Shown piece by piece: positions 24,301-34,974 of a stretch of DNA of 64,000 nucleotides. Every line of letters starts with the position of its first letter. The stretch's first letter is position 1. A model generated the notes under the pieces. That model worked only from the letters and a program-made list of their open reading frames with translations, had not been told where the DNA came from and made no database searches. Both the position numbers and the translations under genes were made by a program. This DNA is from Ancylostoma caninum. Its lineage: Eukaryota; Nematoda; Chromadorea; Rhabditida; Ancylostomatidae. The stretch is taken from positions 124,001 to 188,000 of the forward strand of contig JBAJFG010000012.1 of the NCBI GenBank assembly GCA_037903475.1, written 5' to 3'.

Positions 24301-25808
24301 TGGGGCCCCTAATATGGAATAGTTCCACATTGTTTTCTTCAGTTTTTTAAGCAAGCATCAAATCATTTTGTCGTTCCGATTCCAGGCTTCCAATTCCATG
24401 GATGCTCTATTTTCTGGTCGCATTATTCCGCATGGAAAATGGTGCTTTTCCAACTGGTATGTTTCGTGCATGTGCCAACTAATCCCGCTTAGTTCGCCAT
24501 AGCTGTTCTAGTGTAATGTAACACCTTGAGAAATTGTTCCTATGTAAACAAGTACCTGAACACAACATAACTCTGACGCCTTGAATTGTATAGGGATTAC
24601 TACAATGAACGTCAGAGTTGGACTAAAGCATCTTGCTTCTCAGCTGATTTCACAAGCATATTCACCAATCTCTCACATTCCACTGTGTATACAAATTCAA
24701 CAGAAATTCTCAAATTAGAACAGAAGATTTAACAATTAACTTTAACAGAAATTAGCCTTCATACGAGGTTCATGGAGGAAACGAAAACTGAACAGGCTAT
24801 TTATAAAAATAAATACAACTTTCGAGTTTACTCGGATTAGAAAAAGTGTCGTAATGGCTTCAAGTGAGAAGTAAAATTCTCGGGCAATTATTTCGTTTGA
24901 TGAAATATTTTTGGTACTCTTATAATGGATAATGTTTTGAGATTTGATTACCGTTCAAAAATGATACTAATTATTTAAGAAACGCAAATTGCGAATACAC
25001 TACCTAACCTTTTTCTTTCATGCAAATCTTACCAGTGTTTGCCTTCATTTCACCCATTCCCAATCCTTCTCCTTGTTCTTCATCCTTTATCTCTATTATT
25101 TAGTATTGGAAGAAATCTACCCGGTTTCAGTTGCGGTGATTTCCAATGGACTCATCTGCAGTGTCGGGATGCTGTTTATGATGCTAGTATTCTTAGTTTT
25201 TGCTATTGCTCTATCTCGATGGAGAATGGACAAATTATTCGGTAGGTTGTGTTTTCAAAAAACTTGAGACTTCAAACCTACTTCACCTTTCTCGTTTGCC
25301 CTAGTGGTGGTATCAGATTAGAATCTATGCTAGGCACGTGCCTTGGAAAAAAAAAACCTAGGTGGACTGTTTCACCTCTTCTAAGCCGAAATATCAGAGT
25401 CACAATTTTCGCTAAAACCTCCTGTGCTAGTTTTGGGAAGAGTGGGATGCCATACCTATGCTATACCTACTGTAACCCTACAGAACGTGTAACGGTACAC
25501 AATCAGCGTGATACATACATATTCTTGATCAGAATGCAAATATCCCCCTTAGGCAGAGTTTCAGAGAAATTCCTGATTTCGACGTTTTGCAGCAGAAGTG
25601 GAAAAGTGCCCGATTCAAATTTAAACCACAGTCTTTTGCAACTTTTTTTGCTTCCTAATTACCGTATGTGCTCTATCGGAATGCCCATAGGAATATGCAT
25701 CTTTCAGGTCTCGTTATGATAATCTCCTACCTGATTTTCTGCGTGTTCAGCGTCTTCCTTGAGACTGGTCAAATTGTATGCCCACTACGGATCTCTTCCT
25801 ACTGTTAA
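12324..25808 (+). CDS. K+-dependent Na+/Ca2+ exchanger (NCKX, SLC24 family), complete, 15 exons
   Basis: Exons: 12324-12504, 14070-14233, 14647-14773, 15780-15870, 15928-16120, 20523-20631, 20841-20932, 21219-21311, 21637-21771, 21928-22047, 23102-23157, 23670-23750, 24386-24456, 25104-25241, 25708-25808. All introns are GT-AG, all phases join, and the sum is 1752 nt (583 aa plus TAA). Residues ~1-60 carry a basic stretch and a hydrophobic signal-anchor. The alpha-1 repeat (~117-147) contains [19 protein letters not shown] hydrophilic cytosolic loop spans ~250-365. The alpha-2 repeat (~437-485) contains [13 protein letters not shown], then [14 protein letters not shown] and [10 protein letters not shown]. 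The acidic residues in SAPE and IPD match the family's Ca2+/Na+ site, and the Asp of FDI matches the residue linked to K+ dependence (family knowledge). The C-terminus ([10 protein letters not shown]) resembles vertebrate NCKX ends. The family extrudes Ca2+ with K+ in exchange for Na+ across the plasma membrane. C. elegans ncx-4/ncx-5 are the likely counterparts, but orthology was not tested. Exon 9 could start 12 nt earlier. Confidence 0.95.
12689..12935. repeat. Foldback element in exchanger intron 1
   Basis: Arms of ~67 bp, near-identical when inverted: TGATAACTGTGCAGCACAAA at the left, and the mirror ending GTGCTGCACAGTTATCA at the right. A GC-rich ~115-bp centre separates them. It lies in intron 1 (12505-14069). 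No coding function: the overlapping ORFs are shadows of the repeat. Confidence 0.85.
15172..15453. repeat. Palindromic MITE, GAGATTACCC family (copy 3), exchanger intron 3
   Basis: Left arm ATGCATCGTTGAGATTACCC; right arm CAGGGTAATCTCAATGATTC. Related GTTTACCC/GGGTAAAC blocks spread through 15100-15600, suggesting nested or rearranged copies in intron 3. Confidence 0.65.
17880..19202 (+). pseudogene. CR1-type reverse transcriptase with one main frameshift
   Basis: Motifs in order: [42 protein letters not shown], then GVPQG in one frame and [15 protein letters not shown] in the next (shift at ~18290-18310), [11 protein letters not shown] (catalytic Asp-Asp), and a ~200-residue C-terminal thumb-like region to TAG at 19200-19202. 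One in-frame TAG lies near 17943. The low lesion count suggests a fairly young insertion. Confidence 0.9.
17880..19335 (+). mobile_element. CR1-like non-LTR retrotransposon, 5' truncated, in exchanger intron 5
   Basis: The reverse transcriptase starts mid-domain, and the 3' end is TAATAAATGATTTGATGATT, an octamer-style tail ending near 19335, as in CR1-type elements. No 5' UTR or endonuclease is seen, so it is a typical 5'-truncated insertion. It is sense-oriented within intron 5 (16121-20522). Target-site duplications were not found. Confidence 0.85.
21354..21460. repeat. Palindromic MITE, GAGATTACCC family (copy 4), exchanger intron 8
   Basis: Left arm CACCATTGAGATCACCCAGC; right arm ends GGTATTCTCAGTGATGCATG. 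About 107 bp, within intron 8 (21312-21636). Confidence 0.65.
22048..23101. other. Exchanger intron 10
   Basis: A 129-codon + ORF (22231-22620) lies within it but has no motif, no splice fit to flanking exons, and an equally open minus frame. Treated as chance. Confidence 0.5.
23194..23611. mobile_element. TA-flanked MITE, AAGGCAG family (copy 2), exchanger intron 11
   Basis: 418 bp; ends AAGGCAGTGTGTCA and ...TGACACACTGCCTT, flanked by TA. It fills most of intron 11 (23158-23669). Confidence 0.8.
23769..24322. repeat. Foldback element in exchanger intron 12
   Basis: Ends CTATTCCACATTACGGGCCC and the inverse ...GGGGCCCCTAATATGGAATAG. Inverted similarity extends ~150 bp and includes GAACACGAATATCGTAT blocks that repeat at 23837 and 23967, and inverted near 24215. 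It makes up most of intron 12 (23751-24385). A related fragment lies at 25440-25530 in intron 14. Confidence 0.75.
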
Positions 25809-26303
25809 CCTTATTCACATTTATTCATTTTGTATCTTCTCAGTTCTGAAGGATGTCACCTTTGTTCTTCTAGTCATTTCCTGGTGCAGTATTTCCTTTC
25901 TGTCGTCTACTCACTAAGCGATTATTGTTAAATTCCGATGTTGTACATTTCTCGAGCTCTTCCAAGGAAAACCCGATTCACTTAAAGTGCAATGAATAGA
26001 AAAATTACCCTACAGCTGTTATCTAAGAATGCGACTGCATACACACATAGTTGCCCTTACATCGCTCAATTGCCATTGTACTGATGTATATCTGGAGTTC
26101 TCATTTTGAAACGTTGGCATTCAGTTCTGCTTGCTGTCCATTCAATGTCATCATAATTCGAAGAGACAATTGGATGCATTAACACTTGGAAAGTAATGTC
26201 ACTAGCCTAAGTATTGCAGCCTTGATGTAACCATCGGGGTTCATTACTTATTATTTAGATTGATTTGTCGCTGTTGAAGGTAGCACCTGTATAAAGTTCT
26301 CTT
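25809..26303. other. Exchanger 3' flank
   Basis: No canonical AATAAA within the first ~300 bp after the stop; an AATGAA variant occurs near 25991. Otherwise nothing recognised. Confidence 0.4.
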
Positions 26304-26305
26304 TA

Positions 26306-27022
26306 AAGGCAGCATCCACGAAAAAAAATCGTCACTCAGATTTTAGCGCGATCTTGGGTTTCCGACTATGAGGAACATGGATAATGTGGTCAATTTTGTC
26401 AGTACACAGGTTAAAATGTTTTTCGGATGCCAATGATTTGCTGCACTATAGCAAAGCGGACGAGTTACGCTGGTGGAGTAGATCAGGGACGTCGATAAGG
26501 CTGCCTTTATTGCCAACAAATATCTTGGCGCAACTAAATAATCGACTAATTTTTCAGCTTTTCTGAAGGAAAAGAAGCACAAACGAATGGGAAATAGAAT
26601 CTTTACCACAGATACATACCTCAAGAAAAGAAACAAAATTTATGAGTAAGTGGAAAACGCTAATGAACAGAAATTCACACCATATTTAAAAATTTGAGTT
26701 TTGGGAACAAGAATGGACCATACGGTCTTATAACAATTGAGCGAGCGTAAATGGGGCAAATAGATCATTACAAAGTAAAAATTTTCGAAATGAGTATGGA
26801 AAATAAACTTTTTTTGGAAAACTGATTGGCTGCGGCAGAAAACAGCTGATTCGTATTGCGCCACATCTCATCCGCGGATACTCGGATACCATGTCTAACT
26901 TGTTACATTTTGGGAACGCTGATGTCTTCGGCGGTGCAACTTGCGTAGAATTACTGAGACTATCAACCAGACTCCAAAACATTCAAAATTTTGGAGATGA
27001 AGATTACGATGGGTGCTGCCTT
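26306..27022. mobile_element. TA-flanked MITE, AAGGCAG family (copy 1)
   Basis: 717 bp; ends AAGGCAGCATCCA and ...GGTGCTGCCTT with TA on both sides. It directly abuts the piggyBac-like MITE, whose TTAA uses its last bases. No meaningful ORF: the 97-aa minus ORF inside has no known motif. Confidence 0.7.
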
Positions 27023-27025
27023 TAA

Positions 27026-27638
27026 CCCATTGACGACCGCGCGCATTTTGCGTGTCTGGAGCGTGGGACCAACGCCCCTTTCAAGAGTGCGGCGCCCGCC
27101 GAGTTCCACACTGTTGCGATAAGGTAATTTTGAATAGAACAGATCTTCTTGCAGAAATAACTCGAAATCAAGTTCTAAGAAATTTTTGAATCATCGGATC
27201 AGAAAAGGAGAGGATCTGGACCCTTCCGGATTTCATTGAGGACGAAAGAAGTTTGCAAAGGGTGTTTTGAGTAATATAACGGATGTGGCACTAGCCTGGC
27301 GAATAAGGAGGTGCAGGATGTAAAGAACGTGTTTATATGCAGGAAACGTGGCTTTTATCCAGATTATTTCCGTCCACTACACAAGAAATGAAAGGCGATC
27401 CTCTTTGATTTCAAAATCCCATCCTTTTCATGATATTTGTCGCAATAAAGGAGAACTCTTTCTTGAACCACAGCTGTTTTAGACCTTCTAGGAAGAATCG
27501 TACCATTTCCGTATGGAAATATTAGGAAATAGTTCGAAAATAAGATCCAGTACTTGATAAGAAGGGCGCGGCTCACCGGTGAGCCGCGCGCTCCCAAGCG
27601 ACCAAAAAAGCGCGGTGAGCTACGCGGTCGTCAATGAG
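27026..27638. mobile_element. piggyBac-like MITE flanked by TTAA
   Basis: TTAA at 27022-27025 and 27639-27642 flanks ends CCCATTGACGACCGCG and CTCATTGACGACCGCG (reverse of the right end). TTAA target duplication with C-rich 16-bp inverted ends fits piggyBac-type transposition. Near the right end is a GC-rich palindrome GCGCGGCTCACCGGTGAGCC. No transposase. Confidence 0.8.
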
Positions 27639-27798
27639 TTAATACGAAGAGTCTCAAGTGGCAATGGTATCACTCAAACACATGCATAATCAGAGAAATA
27701 AACACGTAAAGGAAGATGCGTCAACTTATTACTTCTACAATTTCCCGGGAATTCCGCCTTCATTGCCGTAATACCGTGTCCTCTCTGATAACGAGCAA

Positions 27799-27877
27799 TC
27801 GAAGTGAAATAGAGTATTACCGAGCCAAAGTGCTGCTTTACTGCACGTTGGCTCGGTAATACTCTATTTCACTTCGA
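27799..27877. repeat. Perfect 30-bp inverted repeat with 19-nt spacer
   Basis: Arms 27799-27828 and 27848-27877 are exact reverse complements (30/30), beginning TCGAAGTGAAATAGAGTATT. The loop itself can pair GTGC with GCAC. It could be a tiny MITE, a replication-slippage inverted duplication, or a hairpin RNA source if transcribed. Confidence 0.9.
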
Positions 27878-28936
27878 TCTATCTCAACACTACTAGAAAT
27901 TCTAATAAGACCCTGGAATGCGTTGCACATGCACAGAAATATTCCGCAGCTGCAGACTTGATAGAAAATACAAACCAGGAAGTAAGAAAAGTGAATATAA
28001 ATATCTCAAAGTGTTCCCGAGTGCTAGATGCTTGAGAGTGAGGTGCGGTTGCTATTCATCGAAGGCAGCATCCACAGAGAATTTCGACTCCGAGACTTCA
28101 GTAGATCCGGGGTAATGAAATACGTTGAACACTGTTATACACAACTGTTATACATTGATATGTACAAACGAGGAATTGTTTATCGTGCAGAAGCCTTTGT
28201 TATCAGCATTCGTTATGATTCATTAGTAGAGGTTAATATGTGTCACTGTATATAAGATCACCCGTTTGTTGAACATATCATTTGACGTATTTAACTTCTT
28301 TGAACGACGAATCTCTTCTCAGGTCTCAATTTCAAGTCATCCATTGCTTTCGATAGTGGGAAAGGTGCTGGGTTGACTGGGAGTGGATGTCGTAACGCCA
28401 TCTGAAATTATTCCTGAATCATCTTAGCTGTAGCGACTGCATTGATTTCATTCCTTGTCTTCATGCAATTGAATTAAAGTCAGAGCAAAATTCTCGAGTA
28501 CTCTGCCACATGTGGATACTGCAAAAATAATGAGCAAATTTTTAACAACATCTTTTGCACTATAATTTTGTGGTATGTACTACCTATGATGGATGACGTG
28601 CCCATTTCAGAATTCTCATGCTTTCTCAGGGTCATTTCAGATTTCAGTGGCGGATGCAAAAATCTCATTTGCGAAGGGATCAGCCATCAAAAGGGGTGTG
28701 GCTAAACTAGGATCAGGATGGCCGAAAATTACCCATGCACCAAAATTTAAATGCACTGATTAAGCCATCACTTGCAGAGGGCCTAAAATTCCGTAAAATT
28801 TTACTGACGACTCAAAATATCGCAAAAACTCGTTAGACTCCAAAATAGTCTTCACTGGTAGAAACGCTGGCTATCAATGTCTCCACATTGTTTTATGTTC
28901 AACTGCACGCGAGATTAGTAGTCAGTTTATTTGAAC

Positions 28937-28972
28937 GGCCAACGTTTCGGAGCTATCTCCTTCTTCAGGGCC
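28937..28972 (-). ncRNA. Hammerhead-ribozyme-like motif of Penelope-like elements
   Basis: On the minus strand, read 5' to 3': GGCC, then CTGAAGA (hammerhead CUGANGA core), then A, GGAG-ATAG-CTCC (stem II), then GAAAC (core), GTT (NUH cleavage triplet), GGCC (closing stem I). Stem III is reduced to AC/GT, as reported for Penelope-like elements. TTCAAATAAACTGAC follows, also typical of such elements. One extra A before stem II departs from the canonical core, so activity is uncertain. No reverse transcriptase is visible beside it. Confidence 0.5.
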
Positions 28973-30306
28973 TCGTGACACGGAACTGATGGTGGGTAGC
29001 GCCGAGTGACCGCTCGCTCGTCGTCAGTGGTTGAGGGCAAATGTCTCCACAGATGCTGCGCATGAATCTCGCAGACGCTCTTCACTTATTTTGTCTAGTG
29101 CCTTTTTTAGAGTTTCCTTCAGAAAACATCAACTCCTATTCCAGATAGAGCAGATTTTTCTCTTCAACAGTGACAGTGTGTAAAAAACCGCTGGATCCAA
29201 ATTTGGACCGTACAGAGGCTTTCTCCATGACTCATGAACTCAGGCCCACTACACCAACCTTTTGCAATTTTCGCCTCTTGCGCAGGAGCAGAGCGCAGTA
29301 GTAGACCATGTTTGCTACTTTCGAATTGTGCAGCTCACCACAATTTAGAAATGTCTTATAGAGTTATCATCCTGCACATAAGTAGGGCGCAAGGGTTTTC
29401 CCCAGTGCTTTCATGAAATCAGCTGTCTACGCTCAAAACGTGTCGATCCATTGAGAAGGCTAGTACCATCCCGAGAGCTTTCACGAATACGGGCGCGCAT
29501 CCTGCTCATCATGCTCTCAAAATGAGAGAAAGGACGAAAATTTAGTAACAAAATAGCAATAAAATATTGTGAGAACGATTACAATTTAACTTTATCAAAT
29601 ACAACCATTAACATAAAGTTACCTCGCGCATCATTGCAGTCCAACTTTTCTTCTGCAAAGGTCCTATCCTAAGCCGTCTTCCTAACCCTGGTCTCTGAAT
29701 TAGAGCTTCTGATAGATGCGTTTCAGGTAGAGAAACAATGCATGAGTGATAAAAAACCACACACCTTTGGTTTCCGCTTGTAAGTGACTTCATGATCAAA
29801 ATAACTATGCGCTTTGGCAATCCATAATTCGTCGTCTATTCCTGGTCTTGCAAATGCTTCTAAAACGCTCAGAATACAAAACGTGCAGAACTAGACTGTG
29901 AACTGGAGTGGTGTTATTTGTTCACGCTAAGAACATCCATGTGATTTTTTCTTCATTTTATCCAAATTTTAATATAGATGGCATAGGTTCAAATTATAAT
30001 ATGAATGGCTTTAGGTTGGTGCACAATTACACGTTGCTTTTTTGTAAATAGTGAAGTTCTGTCGGCGTTGTTGTGATAAAAAGCTCATGTGGAGCGCAAG
30101 CAGTCAATTTCACAATTCGCTGGACTCTCGAGCCGCCAGAACAATGAATAGATGAATTGGGAAATTTGATCCCGAAGAGTGAAAGTTTCTCCGCCCCTCT
30201 CTATAGCGGGACCCGCGGACGTCAAGAGGCGCGCGGTGATAAGTATGGAGGACAACACCATGTTCTTTTTGTGGATTTCTCGCGCGTTTCACGCCAATTC
30301 ATATTA
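28973..30306. other. Intergenic, no gene seen
   Basis: Sequence adjoining the hammerhead-like motif may be Penelope-like debris. A CAGTGGCGGATGCA word, like the hAT-type ends elsewhere, occurs at ~28648 without a partner end. No protein motif. Confidence 0.4.
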
Positions 30307-30737
30307 AAGGCAGTGTATCACTACGAGATATTTACAGAATCCGCTCCTTCTCGACGCACTGGTTTCAATTATATGCTTTAAGCCTGAAAACAGTAAGAAA
30401 AGTCTATCTTGAAACCAATTTTGATATTGGAGCGGACAAGTTCTCTTGCTAGGAAGCTAGGAGGAGTGGAACTGAGAAGTTAGTAATGCACATTAAAATG
30501 AACTTCTCAGCAGTAGCTATTATCGGCTGAACAAGCATTGCCCTGGACCTTGGAAAAACGTGCCGCACCCTCACTAAGCTTAGTTACAGAATGAGGCCTC
30601 TCGAACCAAATGAACCCGGAACTTATGAGGTTTCCTACTTCCCCTAAGATTTAAAGTACTTCGTTGTGCCAGCGGGTCACGTATGTTTGACTGACGTGCG
30701 AATCTCGAACGCGATCCCTGAGCTGATACACTGCCTT
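30307..30737. mobile_element. TA-flanked MITE, AAGGCAG family (copy 3)
   Basis: 431 bp; ends AAGGCAGTGTATCA and ...TGATACACTGCCTT, flanked by TA. Same ends and similar length as the copy in exchanger intron 11. Confidence 0.8.
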
Positions 30738-31695
30738 TACTGCATGGTTTGCGTCCCTCAAAACCACAGAAAATGGCGAGATCTCGGAGACTGAATTTCC
30801 ATGAGTGTTGCCTTCAAAGGCCTACTCGCGGCTGTTGCGCGTAGTTATGGCATAAGGACCCTGAATACTATGAAGATTCTCCCGTAGATGATTGTGTACA
30901 TGTGATGCAGATCACGCTTCTAGTATGAAGTGCCCTTCGAGCATTGAGGCATTCATTTATCGGAATAGCTCTGGCTATAAGTGAAATGTGCTGGAACATT
31001 ACTTCATTTTTTACTAGGTGATGAAAGCTGTAATACAATGTTCTCTTTTCACTTCCCCTATAATACCACACTTGAAAGACGCCTACCCAATCGGCTTTTT
31101 AGTGAGGTTTCAATGAGACTCGGCAGTCCGAACCAAGTGTCCGTGGAGTTGAGAGAAGAAGACGATTGGGACGAAGTTTTGGCAGCTTGGACTTGGCATT
31201 CTGCTAAAAGTTACTTCAAAGTCCTGTTTTCAAATGTTCAGCGATCAATGGGGTTTCGACTTTTGAATAAATGGATCAATCATCATTTCATTTATATTAG
31301 GTTGTCGGGAAAGTTTTCGCGGTTTCTGGAACAGCACATTTTCTTGGCTTTTCAAAAACAGGAAAACACATTAATACGTTTGCGACACACGTCTTTTGCG
31401 TACGTGGGACCCGTGCTCGACCAGTGGAGCACGTAGTCCCACGCGGTAGCAGTTTTTCCTTCCCATACAAAAACCAGATTTTTTCGTTAGAGTTACACTT
31501 TCTTTCGTACTTCTCGAAGGTTCCTTCCATTTCTGTTGTCTACTGATTTGTCACTGTTAGAACTTCTTTTGAAGTTTACTGTTCCTCTAGTTTACTCAGT
31601 GACGGCCTGGCGAGCGGTCGGACATTCCAACCTTCTCACCACCCTCGCCAACGGAGCTCCTTGGTCCAGGGCGCCGCGGAACAGCAGGATCAAGT

Positions 31696-34600
31696 ATGTT
31701 CCAACCTCAAGACAATCTCATTCACGTGGCTACTCTCAATGTGAGACGACTTTGCGCCAGAGATCGCCTCGTGGAATTGCAAGAAGCGCTAAAGAACACA
31801 TACGTGGACATTCTGGCGGTAACGGAACTACGCTGGAAAGGCACAGGTTGCATGGATCTGCACGATTCCGACTACAGATTTTTCTATGCAGGACCTGAAG
31901 ACAATAAAGGACCTTCTGGAACAGGATTTTTCGTGAGTACACGCATGTTACCTTTTATCGATACCTTTCAACGAGAAGATGACCGCATATCGCGGTTGGA
32001 TGTACGAATCGGTCAACACGTCATTCGTTTTCTGTCGATTTATGCGCCCCCTTCCGCAGTTTCAAGTGCTGAAGACCAGGAAAACTACATCACTTTTTTG
32101 GATAAGCTTGAAGCACTACTACAATATTCGAATACGCGCAAATCCAACTCAAAGCGACGGTGTTGTAGACAGGTGCACCCACTACTCCTTTGTGATTTCA
32201 ACGCAAAGCTAGGCAAGAAAGAGAACGAATTCGAATGCAGTGTAGGACCACATGGATATGATGACCAGAGGAACGCACGAGGGCAGCTTGTTGTTGACTT
32301 CTGTGAGCAACTACGGTTACGAGCTGTAGCAACTTTCTTTAAAACACGAAGTGGAAGGAAATGGACCTGGAGATCTCCTGACGGAAAAACATTAAACTGT
32401 ATTGATCATATTTTTGCTTGCACTCATCTTCAATTCAAAAGTGTACGAACAGGATCGATACAGTTTGAAACGGATCATCGTCTTCTACGTGGAACACTTC
32501 AATGCCACATTTGCTGCACGAAATCGAAACAGAAACCACTCATTCGACGCTATCTAGACCGCGACCTTTTCAAATATGCGATCTCTAACAACTGTCCCCC
32601 AACATTAAGTTCGTGGGTAAAATGGAGTTGGGGGGGGGGCCACTTGGTATAAGTCGATAAAATGACCTGTCCTGCACGTTCAGACTTGTTAGCTGACATG
32701 TCCAGAACGCTCTGACTTGTTAGCTCTCCTAATGTACAGTAGTTGCCTGTAATGCAAACAAGTCAGAACGTGTAGGACAGGTCATATCATCGACTTATAC
32801 CGAGTGGCCCCCCCCAACTCCAGTTTACCCAAGTTCGTCACAAAATGGCTATGAAGATCTATGTAAATATGTCCGGAATTCGGCAGATCTCGCCACACTT
32901 CCACTAGAAACACGGAGCTACCTTTCAAGCGAGACAGTGGCGCTTCTGAAACATCGACAACAACTGAAGAAAGCTACCTCTACCTCTGTCGACCAGTTGG
33001 CATACACCGAGACATGCAAATTGCTGAGACGTCGGATAAGGGAAGACATAAGGCAACATCATTGCAAACTTGTTCAGAGGGCCATGCAGTCTCGTCAAAG
33101 CCTGAGAAAGATTCGGCAGCAAACAAAAGTTGGCCACCGCCAAATCTACCAGTTAAGAGATAGAAATGGAGGGATGTGCAGGACCAAGCCAGAGATCACC
33201 AAATTGATAGCACATTTCTATGAGGAGTTATATGCGTCCACAGTCAACGTAACCTATACCCCACTGCCTGTAGAGAACGAATGCCCTCCATTTCTTGAAA
33301 GTGAGGTGAACGCAGCGTTGAGGACCATGAAAGCAGGACGAACTGCCGGACACGATGGAGTCACAGCAGAAATGCTAAAATGGGGCAACACAAATCTAGT
33401 GCCACTTATCACAGAGTTGTTCAACCAGTGCCTCCACTCTGGCGGAGTGCCCGAAAGAATGGCTGACTCTATAACCATCCTCCTCCACAAAAAAGGCGAC
33501 TCATCCGAGCTGAAAAACTACCGACCAATCTCCTTGCTCTCGGTCTTCTACAAACTATTGACGAAAGTGATCACCCAAAGAGTTGAAAACACGCTAGATG
33601 CCGAACAACCTCGAGAGCAAGCTGGCTTCCGAAAGGGATACTCTACTATCGACCATCTACATGCAATGAATGAACTGATTGAACGGTGTAATGAGTATAA
33701 AATACCTCTCTTCTTTGCATTCATTGATTATGAGAAAGCCTTCGATACAGTAGAAACAAATTCGTTATGGAATGTTCTCCAAGAGCAAGGAATACATGGG
33801 CAACTAATAGCACTTCTTCGAGGGATATATGCAAACGCCCAGTCACTCATCAAACTTGGAGGAACAAATATCCCCATAAAAGTCCGCCGAGGAGTTCGCC
33901 AAGGTGACACCATCTCACCAAAACTGTTCTCGGCTACACTTGAGCATGTCTTTCGAAAACTGGAGTGGAGTGGTTATGGAATTTCTGTCAATGGAAATCA
34001 ACTTACGAACCTACGTTTCGCAGATGATGTTGTCTTGGTCGCAAAATCTGCGCAAGAGCTACAAGCAATGATTATTGACCTTGACAAACATTCAGTGACC
34101 TGTGGCTTGAAGATCAATAGTAGCAAAACGAAGATATTGACAGAAGACACACCTATAATCACCATTAGAGGCACCCAAATCGAAAACGTTGAATCCTTTG
34201 TGTACCTTGGACAAAAGATTTCGCTTCACCGAAACCACTACCAAGAGATTCTACGTCGAATCCAAGCTGGATGGAACTGCTTTCGTCGTTATGAAGAATT
34301 TCTTTCCTCCAAGACGGTAGAGATGAAGTGGAAGCGCAAATTATTCAACCAGTGTGTCTTACCTGCAATGCTATACGGAGCCGAAACATGGGTGCTGACA
34401 AAAGCAGCAGAAAACAAACTTGCTTCGGCACAAAGACGAATGGAACGCCGCATGGTTGGAATACGACTTCTGGATAAGAAAACTAATGCCTGGTTGCGCG
34501 GAGTCACTAAGATCAAAGACGTGTTAACTAGTGCAGTTGAAAGGAAATGGGCTTATGGTTGGGAGCTTGCCAGATCAACGGATGTGAAATGGTCTCAGGA

Positions 34601-34763
34601 GCTCATGGAATGGCGTCCTCCTTCAAAACGATCAGTTGGCCGACCGAAGACACGTTGGCGTGATGATTTCCAAACACTACTCGGAACATGTAACTGGCAA
34701 TGCACAGCGAGAGTCATGACGAAAAAGGAATGGATTGATCTATTGAGGTGCCGCATATTGTAA
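31696..34763 (+). pseudogene. RTE endonuclease-reverse transcriptase, interrupted by a MITE
   Basis: The first segment (from ATG 31696 to the insertion at 32614) is an APE-type endonuclease with TLNVRR, VTELRWKG (catalytic Glu), LLLCDFNAKLG, LNCIDHIFA and FETDHRLLRG (terminal Asp-His). The second segment (32831-34763) is a reverse transcriptase with NYRPISLLSVFYKLL, QAGFRKGYSTIDHL, FAFIDYEKAFD, RRGVRQGDTISPKLF and LRFADDVVLV (catalytic Asp-Asp). Subtracting the 216-bp MITE and one 8-bp duplication leaves 2844 nt, exactly 948 codons including the stop, in one frame. The only visible lesion is therefore the insertion. The enzyme would nick target DNA and copy its own RNA at the site. No ATG opens the second segment at 32937 (the codon is GTG). 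Confidence 0.92.
32615..32830. mobile_element. hAT-like MITE (copy 1), inside the RTE ORF
   Basis: 216 bp with ~70-bp terminal inverted repeats; ends are GGGTAAAATGGAGTTGGGG and the inverse ending CCAGTTTACCC. A perfect 8-bp duplication AAGTTCGT lies at 32607-32614 and 32831-32838. No coding capacity. The 8-bp duplication fits hAT (or P) transposases; the terminal bases are not typical enough to choose. Confidence 0.9.
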
Positions 34764-34974
34764 AATATTGACCGGCAAATAAATGTAAATGTAAATGTTC
34801 CTCTAGCTGTTCTAGAACGGAAAATCCAATGAAAAGGTTTGAGAAAAGGTCTGCTTGGCCCACTGCGTGTGTGATACTCTAGCATCTCTGTTACTACGCT
34901 ACTACGAAAGAATTGGCTAACTGTGGACATTTCACAAAGATATGAGACTAAATGGATAGCTCACGACCGGTCGT

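Larger units (their letters stand above)
31591..34795 (+). mobile_element. RTE-clade non-LTR retrotransposon, apparently full length
   Basis: Identical 11-bp target-site duplications TGTTCCTCTAG flank the element at 31580-31590 and 34796-34806. The 3' end is a short AAATG/TAAATG-type repeat tail (34780-34795), as in RTE elements, not poly(A). It encodes one endonuclease-reverse transcriptase frame, broken only by a 216-bp MITE. It sits inside an older mariner element. Confidence 0.92.

Noticed and set aside
30981..31436. 151-codon + strand ORF
   Set aside because: It runs into the mariner terminus at 31297 and shows no motif in the part before it.
32937..32939. Separate start of a second RTE protein
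   Set aside because: The codon is GTG and the frame is continuous with the upstream endonuclease once the MITE is discounted, so it is an internal position.
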